Source of the DNA: Tiliqua scincoides
Taxonomy: Eukaryota; Chordata; Lepidosauria; Squamata; Scincidae
DNA length: 64,000 nucleotides
NCBI RefSeq assembly: GCF_035046505.1
Contig: NC_089823.1
Coordinates: forward strand, 6,405,267-6,469,266
Reading direction: 5' to 3'
Under the pieces are notes generated by a model that saw only the letters and a program-made list of their open reading frames with translations, ran no database searches and was not told the DNA's origin. This document shows, one piece after another, positions 1-10,267 of the stretch. The position numbers and the translations under genes were made by a program. Positions within the stretch are counted from its first letter, which is position 1. Each line of letters begins with the position of its first letter.

Positions 1-215
1 AAATGACCTGGAAACATGGATAAGCAGGGAGGTGGACAAGTTTATGGATGACACTAAACTTTTCTAAGTGGTGAAGACCAGAAGGGATTGTGAAGTGCTC
101 CAGAAGGACCTCTCCAAACTGGGAGAATAGCAGTTGTGTTTCAATATAAGTGTAAAGCAATGCACTGGTGATGGGAACCAAAGTGAAAGGACAGTGGCTT
201 CACTATGCACAAGCA
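1..215 (+). mobile_element. CR1-type LINE fragment (reverse transcriptase part)
   Basis: The first ~200 bases read like the CR1 region around the polymerase active site: a frame near position 35-65 gives KFMDDTKLF, close to the F/Y-A-D-D-T-K-L-F motif of CR1 reverse transcriptases, followed by text matching the usual downstream part. The copy is cut by the window edge and is degraded. Clade assignment rests on remembered CR1 sequence, not on a search. Confidence 0.6.
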
Positions 216-329
216 ACCTCATGTCCCTCACAACTTGGTACATGCCAAGGTACAATCGGCAGCTGGCGCAGGTCTATCAGCTATGTGCAGTGTGCCCACC
301 TGTAAAAACCCTTTTGCACACGCGCTAGC

Positions 330-612
330 AGGCGTATGGGAGGGATTGTCGCGTGGCTTCTTGCTTTTCCAAGATGGGACAAACCAGACAAAACACAGGC
401 CCACAGTATCGCGTTCCGTGGGCAACTTACGGAGGGTAAATCAATACTCTGTGCAATGGTCGAAGTGGTCAAGATACAACTTGCAGAGGTGGTCATTACA
501 GAGAGGTTGGTCTCCCATAGTGTATATGCAGTGTCTGTCCATACTGTGAAAATTAGGTCAACTTAAGGAGGTGGTCATTATAGCGAGGTGGTCAACTTTG
601 GAGGTTCTACTG
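330..612. mobile_element. End of a DNA transposon, possibly pogo/Tigger-like
   Basis: The segment ends in GGAGGTTCTACTG followed by TA, with repeated AGGTGGTCA words just inside (about 488-600). A CAGTAGAACCTCC terminal inverted repeat and TA target are what pogo/Tigger-type elements show. The matching left end was not found, so the start is a guess. Confidence 0.35.
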
Positions 613-703
613 TATTGGTATATCATGTCCTCAGTATGAGGAGTGCTCCTACAGTTATATAAGCAAACAAATGGGGGCCTGCCCCAAGGAATTTATAGTC
701 TAA

Positions 704-893
704 GGGCCCAATCCTGTCCAAATTTCCAGCACCGATGCAGGTGCAATGCAGCTCCAAGGTAAGGGAACAAATGTTCCTTTACCTTGAGGAGGTCTCTGTG
801 ACTGCCCCCACCCACCCACCCCCACACAGGATGCAGTGCATGCCCCGTTGGCATGGTTGTACCAGGGCTGGAAAATTGGATAGGATTCGGCCC
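704..893. mobile_element. PIF/Harbinger-type MITE with TAA target duplication
   Basis: Terminal inverted repeats GGGCCCAATCC and GGATTCGGCCC are flanked by TAA on both sides (701-703 and 894-896). A 3-bp TWA duplication and GGG-starting ends are typical of PIF/Harbinger. The same family occurs at 10496-10740 (flanked by TTA) and as a right-hand fragment near 32500-32610. Confidence 0.6.
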
Positions 894-896
894 TAA

Positions 897-2126
897 ATGC
901 CCTCAATAGGGGAGATAAGAATAGTGCAGATGTCACTGTGTCTGGACTGCATCATTTCAATCTATAGGGTGATTTTGCTTGCATGTGCAGTGCTTCCTTG
1001 GGTGATGGGGGAGCGGACACACACTTCCACATAAACAAAAGCCCTGTGAGCCCTTGTTCTTTCCCGCTACTACCCCCTCTGCACACATAGGTGATTCAGA
1101 AGTCCGGACACAGACTTCCTGATAGTGAAAACCAGTATTTTCAGTTGGGGATTGGGATTCTAGGGTCCTGCCCAGAAGTTCACCGGAAGGGGGCAGGGGG
1201 CTTGAAGGAGGGGTCATGAAGGAAGATGTGCGCCCGGGAGCCCAGTAGAGAGCAAGGAGGTGGCAGCCGTGCAGCCTGGTGAGAACCCTCTTTTGACCAG
1301 AGGGGGTTTTGCTGCCACAAAGGAAGCATATGCTATGTTTCTGCACGCTTCTTGAGCAGGCAGCCCAATCCTGTAACAGACTTTCCATTGGAAAGTTTGC
1401 TCTCTTGTAGGGCCGCAGAAGGAGTGACAGCAGGGATCCCAGACTGTCTGCTAGAAGTGTAATGGTGACAGTAGCTGCTGCTGAGGTGGAGGGGGGGGGT
1501 GATAGAATGGAATGACAAATGGAACTGCAGTTGCAATGGGGGTGGGTGGGCTCCAACCCTCTCCCAGTTACACTTTCGCGGGTGGAACTGCCACTTTGTC
1601 CCACACTGCAACGAGCGCAAATCCATCTGGATGAAAAAGCTCTGTGTGCATTTTGGGGTGGTGGGAGACAGTCAGGGTGACATTGGTGCACCTACACACT
1701 TGTGCTAGGAAATCGTCTCTGATGTCCTGTGACTGCCTGGTTTCAGATGGATGTTTGTGGTGCTCTAGTTGGGGGATGCTGAGTAGGGCGGAAGAAGAGC
1801 CTGCATCAAACTGACCTACTTTTCCTCTGGGCCAGGCCTGCTGAGTCAGCACTTTTGTCTTCTGCAAGGACTAGCCAAGCTTGGGGATGATCTGGAGACC
1901 AGTTCTGGAGCATGTGCCTTACCTGCAAAGTGATGCAGTTTCAGCCCCTGCATTGTCAGGGCCAAGTTGCTAGGGACCCTGGGATAACCTCCCCCTCCCC
2001 CATGGAACCCCTGCATGACCCCTGATGGCAAATTTGCACTGAGTTCAGGGGGCAAGGTGACCCCTCTGATGGGTGTGAACCCTTAGCCAGTGCTTGATCT
2101 TGATGCCACACAATGTTAACTGGATA
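897..2126. other. Stretch without recognised gene
   Basis: GC-rich, low-complexity sequence with G-runs. A long open frame exists on the minus strand (957-1691, 244 codons), but its product is Ser/Pro/His-rich, lacks any domain I know, and shows no splice or Kozak support, so it is not called as a gene. Confidence 0.5.
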
Positions 2127-2215
2127 TTCTTGGGGATGTGGCTGTAACTCAGTAACAGAGCACTCACTTTGCATGCAGAAGGTCCCAGGTTCAGCATCCC
2201 CTGAGAGGACTGGGT
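2127..2215 (+). mobile_element. tRNA-derived SINE fragment
   Basis: Sequence with a box-A-like GGCTGTAACTCAGTAACAG and a box-B-like GGTTCAGCATCC about 45 bases apart around the phrase CTTTGCATGCAGAAGGTCCC, a common squamate tRNA-derived repeat. A minus-strand relative lies near 22190-22355. Confidence 0.6.
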
Positions 2216-2430
2216 AAGAAGATCCTCACTGCTCCAGTCAGTGTAGATGTGCCTGGGCTGTAGGGACTGGCCTTTCTCAGTTGCAGCTTTTGATTTCTGC
2301 AATTTCTCAACACTAATTTTGTCACATAAGGACTAGAATCTTGACTTTCACTTGAAAAACTGGGAAGAGGGGAGGGGTTTTCAGGAAACCGCCTCATCTG
2401 TGGTCTGTACTTACACAAAATCTATTGCAT

Positions 2431-2830
2431 TGGCAACCTTCAGTCTCGAAAGACTATGGTATCGCGCTCTGAAAGGTGGTTCTGGCACAGCGTCTAGTGT
2501 GGCTGAAAAGGCCAATCCGGGAGTGACAGTCCCTTCCACACCGGGAGCAAGTGCAGTCTGTCCCTGGTCTGTCTCCCTGGCTACAGGCTTTCCTTCTTTG
2601 CCTCAGTCTGTTGGTCTCTTCAAACTGGGAAAGGCCATGCTGCACAGCCTGCCTCCAAGCGGGCCGCTCAGAGGCCAGGGTCTCCCACTTGTTGAGGTCC
2701 ATTCCTAAGGCCTTCAGATCCCTCTTGCAGATGTCCTTGTATTGCAGCTGTGGTCTACCTGTAGGGCGCTTTCCTTGCACGAGTTTCCTTGCAAAATCTA
2801 TACAGTCCTCCTTAAGGCTAATTTCTTCAG
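2431..2830 (-). mobile_element. 3' end of a non-LTR LINE (C-terminal CCHH tail family)
   Basis: Read on the minus strand this encodes [20 protein letters not shown], then [14 protein letters not shown] and a terminal zinc-knuckle-like [15 protein letters not shown], and ends with GAGACTGAAGGTTGCCAA. Copies with the same layout lie at 23220-23572 (minus) and 30760-31198 (plus). The reverse-transcriptase part of what is probably the same family is at 43967-44657 (minus). The LINE clade is not certain. The copy is 5' truncated. Confidence 0.75.
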
Positions 2831-5800
2831 CAAACTTCCTGGCCTGGCAGTCGTGTGCTGACTGCCAACCAGGCTACCTTTGCTCTCTCTGGCCTCTCGC
2901 TTTCTCCCTGGTCACAGTGCAGAATTTAATCCCTGTAGGGCAAGGTGTGGGTATCCCCTATATTTTGTACAGCCTCTGTGCGCTTCTTGCTACCAGCAGC
3001 AGCTTGAGTTTTTAGCCCTTTTGCCACCTTTCCAGCAAATTGGTGGCTGCCATCTTGATAACAGCCAGCCTCCAGCAGTGAGCGCACCCTGCGCATGAGG
3101 GAGTTAACTAAGAAGGAAAGCCACTCAAGCCCACTTCGGAAATGCTTGCCCCACTTGGCAGCTTGCCACCTTGTCTGGCCTCTCCTTGCTCCTCTCTCTT
3201 GCTCTACCAGCCACTGGAAAGAATGGCCACTCCAGTGAGGAAAGGCTGGGTTTTGGCCAACATGCTGTTGTCTTTCTCCTGCGGTTTGCAGAGGCCTCCT
3301 TGGAATCTCACAGCCTCGTAACAGAAGCGCCTTGTGACACCATTTCTGGGAACAATGACGGGGCCCACCCCGCCCTGTCACACGCGCGCACTTGGCCTCT
3401 CACACAACAAAGGAGCCATCTGTGCCTTCTCCTAGCAGGAGGAGGGTGTTTGAAATGCCACAGCTGGATGCGGGGGGGGGGGGGCTGTGTGCATGTGTCA
3501 GATGGCAAGAGAGTCTTGAGGATTGCAGCATTTAATCTAGTTGATTGACTGAAACTGTGCGCTCAGTGAACGAACAGCAAACTTCTTTAATACAAGTACT
3601 TGTAAGAACTGCTGATGGTTGTTGTAATCATAGCCACCCCCCATCTGTGAGACATGGGGCAGTGGCATAGCTTCAAGAGGGTGGAGCGGTTAAGTAGTGC
3701 AGGCGCCTTAGTGCACCGTGTAAGCAGCCCCTCCCATACCGGGCAGTGGCAGCAGTGTGCAGGCCTGCGCATGGACACATGGAAAGATACACAGTGTGTG
3801 TAGGATAGATAACATGGAACTGTAGCCTTTCTGCCCTAGGCACCTTTGCCAAAGTTGTCACGGTTTTGTGCCTTGATCACAAGAAAGGTCCTACGGATTT
3901 GCCATAAAGTGTTTGGGGTCAGGAAGGAAATCTGTTTAAACTTACTATTAAATGGAAAGGAAAATGAAAACAAGATTACAAAGCGCAGGGAGGTTAACCT
4001 TTCCCTGCTGCTTATGGCTTGGCTCACTTGTTTGAATCACCTGAAGTCTTGCAGGTACTGTTTGGTGTAGCTTACTTAGTTCACGCCTAAGAAAGTGCAC
4101 ACAGGATTGGTCCCACTTTGGGAATTAGAGGAAGCGTGGTAGGTTTATCAGCTGACCAGGTGAAAGCTGTCCTGACCTGCTTCTGTGGCTCTTAACAGCC
4201 ATTTGATCTGTGGAAATAAACAGATGAGGTTCCCCTTGGCTCTCAACTGTTAATGGTTGTGGTTGAGCTGCTGTTAAAAGCACAGGGGCAAGTTAAAGTT
4301 GGCAACCCTAGCACATGCTGTGCTGTGAAGAGCTTTAGGTTAGAATATGGGTGTATCTTTCTTCCTCCTGAAAAGTAAGAACAGTGTGCTGTTTTATTTG
4401 CTTACCAAATATCTTTGGGCCCTAGATGTCCTTTCCAACTTCCTGCTAGAGAAGGGGAAAATGTGGATGTCCTTTGAGATGCATGTTGGAGCATGAGTCA
4501 GGGAGTCAGAAGGTTTTTGGTATTTCCTGTGATCTGTGAGGTGGGCCAGCAAAGGTGAGATTCATTGGGGGAAGGCGTAGCAGCAGGGATTTCGAGCACC
4601 AGAGTTTAATTCTTGTGTGAGAGACTAGGACAGATAAAGGAGAATGTTTCCTCACTGAGGTCTAGTAACTTGGGATCTGCTTCATCAGGTAGAACTGGGT
4701 GCACACAGCTTGCTTTACCACAGGGGGCAATTGTCGTAAAATGCTAACATATAATCAGGTTAGTAGCCTTCCAATCCAAGACTAACACTTGGAGTGGCTG
4801 CTGCCTTCCTGAGTAGATCAGACTTGTAAAGAGCTGTGCAGTAAGAACGGTCTCCAGGAAACTAGGCAAGGAAGCTTTCAGGGGAGAGAAGCTTTTACGT
4901 AAACGTCTGTGTCGAGAGCAAGTGGGACTAGTGTAGGGATGTGTGTAGAGGGAAATGCGTTATTGTGATATGTGCAGGGCTTGGCAAAGTGTGTTACCTG
5001 AGAACGGAGAGACTTCATCTACTGTAGAGCCAGACCTCCTTTCCTGCCCTTTGGTCCATCTCTCCAAACGAGCCTACTGATCTTCCCTCTCTGGAGGAGG
5101 AATTAATGTGACTGCTGCCCCTACTGAGAAGCTTTTGCTGCTGCGCAGGCGCTACCAGGCCCCCTTCCTTCCCTGGAGGCTGAATGGCCACATCCTGAGG
5201 ATGTTCACTTTCTGAGGAGATGACAGCTTTGCTGGATGGATCCTCATTAAGGGCCTCTGCAGCAGCCCCAAGCACCTTACTTTGGCAGAGGTTCCCTTGG
5301 ATGCTCTGAAATGGGGGGGGACGGACTTCTTTGCCTGGTTTGAATTCTGCAGGGAGGTGCCAGGTGTTTATTTCAAGGTAACAACTTCTCTAGGGATCGG
5401 GCTCCACAGAGGTCCTGAAGTTGCTGCCTCCTGTTTTTACTGACAGGCCCTGCTCTTTTAGGGGCAGCCTGGCCTGTAGAAATTAAATTGGTGGAGCCAT
5501 TCTCAATAGCCATAGCTGCCTTGCAGGAGCGTCACTTTCACATGCTGTTTAAAGGCACAGGACCATAGCAAATGGAGAAAGGTTGCTGCTGTGCCTGCAG
5601 ACAAAGGTTCTCCAGCAAGCACAGGGTTAATAGACCAGTACCATTCTGCTTTACAGTAATCTCCCCCAGTAAGCGGGCAGTCAAAACCAGACCTCTTGGC
5701 TGCCTCAGGCATTCATTTTAGCTGGAAAGAATCTACTAGTCTGAACCCAAGGAGAAAATAGAGCTTTTGGTTGTCTACACCGCATGCAAAACCTGCTGCA

Positions 5801-5997
5801 GAGGGGAGGCTTGCTCAAATTGTCGTTTGCGCTGGGATCCTATAGCTTTTCTTGCACTGCCACATATCCCTAAACAAGGGAAAGCTTGTCAGGATCCCAG
5901 TGGAGGAGCAGTTTGGAAACCTGACTTGCATGGAATGGAAAATGTTGTATGCGTTGCCATAATTCTGAAGGCGACCCCTGGAGGCTGGGGATAAGAA
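2831..5997. other. Stretch without recognised gene
   Basis: Non-coding in appearance. A degraded relative of the CAGTGGCGTAGC hAT-like MITE family lies near 3664-3775. A minus-strand open frame at 5015-5275 (86 codons, Ser/Glu-rich) has no recognisable domain. Nothing else was identified. Confidence 0.4.
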
Positions 5998-6438
5998 TAG
6001 GCCCTCGGTTTGGCTGTACTTGTCGTAAGAGGCGACTAAACAGCCACCGGGTAGATGGGACTCGTCAGCCTGGGAAGGCAGCTCATCTGAGAGAAGGAAG
6101 ACTCTGATCCCAAACCTCCACTGCCTTGTGGCTACATCTAGTTATGGAAAAGGCTTCAGGAGTCAACCTTGAGGCAAAATCCGGAGCCGGAGTCCCTGAG
6201 GCAGTTCATGGCTGAACACAGTCATGTTCTGGCAACTCCTGCGACGCTGCTGGAACCAACCGTATTGGCTTCTGCCTTTCCATTGGACCATTTCAGCGAC
6301 GTGGAGAGGGGGGATTTGCTGCATGGGAAACAGTCTATCCTCCATATCTACTTTACCCAGGCTTTGTGCACTGGAGAGGACACTGTTCCAGAACCGCCAT
6401 TCAGAGCGCGATCCCATAGTCTTCCGAGACTGAAGGAT
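5998..6438 (+). mobile_element. Composite LINE-derived short element
   Basis: The right end (about 6375-6438) carries the same 3' end as the CCHH-tail LINE: ACTGTTCCAGAACC, then CAGAGCGCGATCCCATAGTC, then GAGACTGAAGG. The left part begins with GTCGTAAGAGGCGACTAAAC and a GCCACCGGGTAGATGGG block. The middle is not the LINE's coding region. This looks like a short non-autonomous derivative using the LINE tail; I infer that, and the left boundary is approximate. Confidence 0.45.
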
Positions 6439-7654
6439 GCCAGCCCTAATTCTGAAGGCAAAGTAGGTGGGAAGCTGGGACTGTCTTTCAGGGTTCTGTG
6501 TGTCTCTCCAAGCGTGTCCCTGGGTGCCTGCTGGGTCAAAAACATGTGGTGGTTGGGTCAAAAATGCGGGTGGGGGGCTCTGAACATGGCACGGGGTGCT
6601 TGTGACCTCCTGTTACAGCCGTTGTGATCAGCTCCCAATCTTAGGAGGACTCTTTTAGGAAAGACGGTTAATCTTGTGGACCCCCCTGCCCATTTCTCCA
6701 GCCTCTTTTCTCATAGGAGCATCAAGTGTCTAATTAAAGCCTTTGATTTGCTAAGGCTGGAGAGTCGGGTTGAGGTAATTACCTGGAGCAGTGCCGGAAG
6801 GGGACCAGTTCCTGAGGGACAGACTGGCCTCTTTGCATGGTGTGCAGCCCGTTCCTAATGTCTTCTACTTTTTATGGTGTTTCACAAGCAGGATTGTTAA
6901 GTTCAAGAAGGTGGCTGGAGAGTTGACCTTCCAGGGTAGTTGATGGCCCTGATCAGCCACTACCATGTTTTCAAGGGAGCCAGGGCTGAAGGGCCAGCAA
7001 CGGTAGCTCCATCCATGAGCTGACACTCTGAAGAGGGGTGGCAGTGGTCCAGAATAGCTTTCTGACCTTCTGCCGGAGTTTGAAGATCCCTGCAGAGAGC
7101 CTTTCTCCAAGCCTGTCTCGGTGCTGATTGTGCCAGGCAGCTGAAAGCTCCTCTAGGCTTGGCACTTGAGCAGTTTCACAGCCTCCTGGGCGGCAGTGCC
7201 ACCTGCAGTGCATCCAACAGCCAGGGCCCGGGATGAGAGTTCAGCACTACGGTAGAGAGGCCAGCTGGGCCCCTGGCCATGTTCCCAGGCTGCAAGTTCC
7301 TGCTTTGCCAGGGAGCTCTGGCAGCAAAAGGGCGTCTAGCAGTGTTAAAAGTGTGACAAATGGGGCTTCTCCAGGGAGCAAATCAATCAGGTTAAATGAA
7401 TACTTGGCATTTCATTGCAGGCTCCCTTTGTTCATTTAACCTCCTCTGGTTCACTCTTTATGGCTGCCATCTTGGTAGAGGTCACTTCTCTAATGGTGCA
7501 AAGTTCCTCTAAAAAGTTGTTGCAGCAGAAGACTTCTGATAGTGTTGCATGGCCGTTTCAGAGGGGAATTTTGGTTGGCTGAATTTCTTTGAGGCTGACA
7601 GTTCTGGGAATGGGGCTGAAATATTCCTGGTTCTAGCCTGGAACTGGAGTACAT
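6439..7654. other. Stretch without recognised gene
   Basis: No exon, repeat end or RNA gene was recognised here. Confidence 0.35.
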
Positions 7655-7664
7655 ATTTAACTTG

Positions 7665-7796
7665 CATGCCCAATCTTGTCTGATCTTGGAAGCTAAGCAG
7701 GGTCAGGCCTGGTTAGTACTTGGATGGGAGACCGCCTGGGAATACCAGGTGCTGTAGGCTTATACCATAGTCTTTCGAGACTGAAGGTTGCCAACC
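7665..7796 (+). mobile_element. 5S-rRNA-derived SINE with LINE-type tail
   Basis: The left ~95 bases are 5S rRNA from about residue 27 onward, including GAAGCTAAGCAGGGTC, GGTTAGTACTTGGATGGGAG and ACCGCCTGGGAATACC, the internal control region of a type-1 pol III promoter. The right end, CCATAGTCTTTCGAGACTGA plus AGGTTGCCAACC, is the 3' tail of the CCHH-tail LINE seen elsewhere in this window. A perfect 10-bp target duplication ATTTAACTTG flanks it (7655-7664 and 7797-7806), so it was retrotransposed. It is 5' truncated relative to 5S rRNA. Confidence 0.85.
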
Positions 7797-7806
7797 ATTT
7801 AACTTG

Positions 7807-8932
7807 TATGATGATATAATACTTAATGGTTTTTTTCCCCCCAAGCATCTTGTACAGGGGACTTTCTTGTGCTTGTTTCTGACATTACATTTTCTACAAA
7901 TTAATGTTGGGGAAGGTACAAGGATAAGGCAGGGTTGCCTTGTGGTTAGCTTTTTACTGGGTCAGCAAGTGAATGGGGAGGACAACTGGTAGTTCTATCC
8001 ACTGCCACAATCCCAAGCTAAAAAGATCAGGTGGGGGGACCATCTGGGGAAACTACCCTTCCAGGAGAGCACAGAACTCCAGGACCCCTTATTTAAAATA
8101 AAACCCACAGTAACATTTGCAGGATGAAGAGACATGACAACCCAGTGAATTACCCACGAACAGGAGCTAAGCTGGCAAAGAGTCAGAATGTAGCAAGTTT
8201 ATTAAAAATCCAGGTGAAAAGGAATTAAACAAGAAGGGAAAAGTGGAGGGAGGGAGTCGAACAAAGTCTAAACAGGCAGATGAAAATTGGCTGAACTGGG
8301 TTGGCTGAACTCAACAGTATGGGTGCAAAGAAAAAACTTGACCAAAATTTTGGTCAATATCAATAACTTTATTGATACAATAAAGTAGCCACAGCTAGCA
8401 GAGAGAACTGGGATGCCAAGCTACAAGACCTCCAAGGCATTGTGAAACCATCAGGTTTGCAGGCTGGTTTAGAGTGAAACCAGCAAATCCAGAAGCATCT
8501 GGTGGGCCACTGTGGGTTGCTCCACTAAGTGGACTTTTGGTCTCCTCCAGCTGGGCTTTTCTGCTGTGTCATATTTTGGCAAAGAGGCTGCCTTGGAGAA
8601 TCGGAAGGAACCAAGAGGTATCCGATATTCAGTTATTGCACAAGCCAAGGGGGCCCATATAAATAAACCCGAAACGGAAAGATGACTCCGGCTGCGGGCG
8701 GAAGCCTCTACACCTCTTGTTTCCTTTTCTTTTAACTTAATCATAGTTGATTGGCTTCCTCCGCAATTGGCTGTAATTTGCCGAGATAAACAGTACTGCA
8801 ACAGCGTGTATGTGGGATAGAGGTAAACACCAATATTAAAGGGAGGCCACAGTCTGGTCAGATGACAGGGGGCCTGGATTTGCCAGACTAGCCGAGCCTT
8901 TGTGGCTAACACTGCCTCCTTCTTCCCAACAG
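7807..8932. other. 5' flank or first intron of RELT
   Basis: No coding exon seen. It holds a small inverted repeat (GACCAAAATTTTGGTC, near 8340), an AT-rich stretch and a TATA-like site near 8658. A first non-coding RELT exon may lie here or further upstream; the sequence does not settle this. Confidence 0.35.
8658..8665 (+). promoter_or_regulatory. TATA-like site, possible RELT promoter
   Basis: TATAAATA occurs about 270 bases before the first RELT splice acceptor and just ahead of a GC-richer patch (near 8690-8705). It is a weak candidate only; isolated TATA-like words are common. Confidence 0.15.
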
Positions 8933-9006
8933 CTTAGTCGCTTTGAGACGACCATCGCAGGATGAAGAGGAGCCTACGTTTCTGTTCTGTCATTGGTCTA
9001 CTTACA
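8933..9006 (+). CDS. RELT: RELT coding exon 1 (5'UTR plus signal peptide start)
   Basis: A pyrimidine tract ending in AACAG gives an acceptor before 8933, leaving 29 nt of 5'UTR, then ATG at 8962 with 15 codons ([15 protein letters not shown]) and a consensus GTAAGT donor at 9007. The start is supported by the MK opening and hydrophobic leader shared with human RELT. The exon ends in phase 0. Confidence 0.88.
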
Positions 9007-10215
9007 GTAAGTACAATTTGCGGATGGGCTGCTAGTCCCTGCCGTCCCCCCTCCAGTTCCCCCAGTTCTTGTGGAAGGGTTCCAGATTCTTTGCACACTC
9101 AGACTTTGAAGTCTGTATCAATTCTGCCACATGGATGCTGTTTTCCAGTTGCACAACGGAGGGCATCTCGGTGGCAGTGGTGGTAAGCAAGCCTGCCTGT
9201 TGCGTAATTGCTTGTACCAGCTTGTTCCGACAAGGCAAACTTTTCTGCCTGTTCCTCCAGTGCATTCGTTTCTGATTGATGCAAAATCATTATAAAATCA
9301 GTGAATCTGTTTAGAGCTCCGTTCTTTTGGGACGTTTTCAGGCTGGGAGAGGCCTACAAGACCTCTCCAAGGATTTGCGCAGCAGATGACTTTGTTAGGC
9401 CAATATAATAATAATAATAATATAATACAGATATTTCTATACCGCCTTTCTAGGTCCTCAGATTTCTCCTCAGACTTTATTCAAGGTGGTTTACATGTGC
9501 AGGCAATTTAAATCCCCGTAGGGATTTTTACAATTTGAAAGGTTCTATCTTTCAAGAAACCACAACATTCAGATGTTTCTTTCTGATCTGGTTTCACATT
9601 CTGGCCTCCATCCTCCCACACTCAGAGCAGATGGAATAACTCGGCTCAGCTTGCCAGCTGCTTCAAGGTCGCATGGTGCTGGTGGCCTCGAGCTGGCGAC
9701 CTTCGGATGTTATCTTCAGGCAAATGGAGGCTCAACCTTCTAGACCAGACCTCCTGCCCTGAGGTATACACGCAATATACACGCAAGTGCTCTCTCTCTT
9801 TCTGGGTAACCTGCCTTTCAAGGCAGTTGTAGGGGCAAAATGACAACCCATCTCAAGAAGCCCTGAGCTCCATGGCGGAAGAAGGGGTGCAAATGCAAAA
9901 AACGCAACACGGTGAAATCAAAACTGTGGCTGTTCTGTACAGAGAGCCAGTGTGGAGTAATGGAGTTCAGGCTTTCCTTGGAACTCTTCTGTTCAAATCC
10001 CACTTGCAGCATGAAGTTCACCAGCTGACTCTGGGCCAGTCTCTCCTCCAGTCAAACCTAAGTCAGAGTTGCTAAGGAGGAGGTGGGGAGGGCACATACA
10101 GCACCTTGGAGTTCAGATGATGCTTTATTGTCGCAATCAACCTGACACAATTAAGGGTGTGCATGCTCACCGTACGTGTGTGTCCTCCACTTGTGCCTGG
10201 TCAAGATTGCCTGCC

Positions 10216-10267
<52 letters not shown>

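Noticed and set aside
957-1691. 244-codon open frame on the minus strand, the longest in the window
   Set aside because: Low-complexity Ser/Pro/His-rich product, no known domain, no splice or initiation support, and frames on the other strand are also open; likely chance in GC-rich sequence.
5015-5275. 86-codon minus-strand frame rich in Ser and Glu
   Set aside because: No domain or homologue recognised, no clear exon borders.
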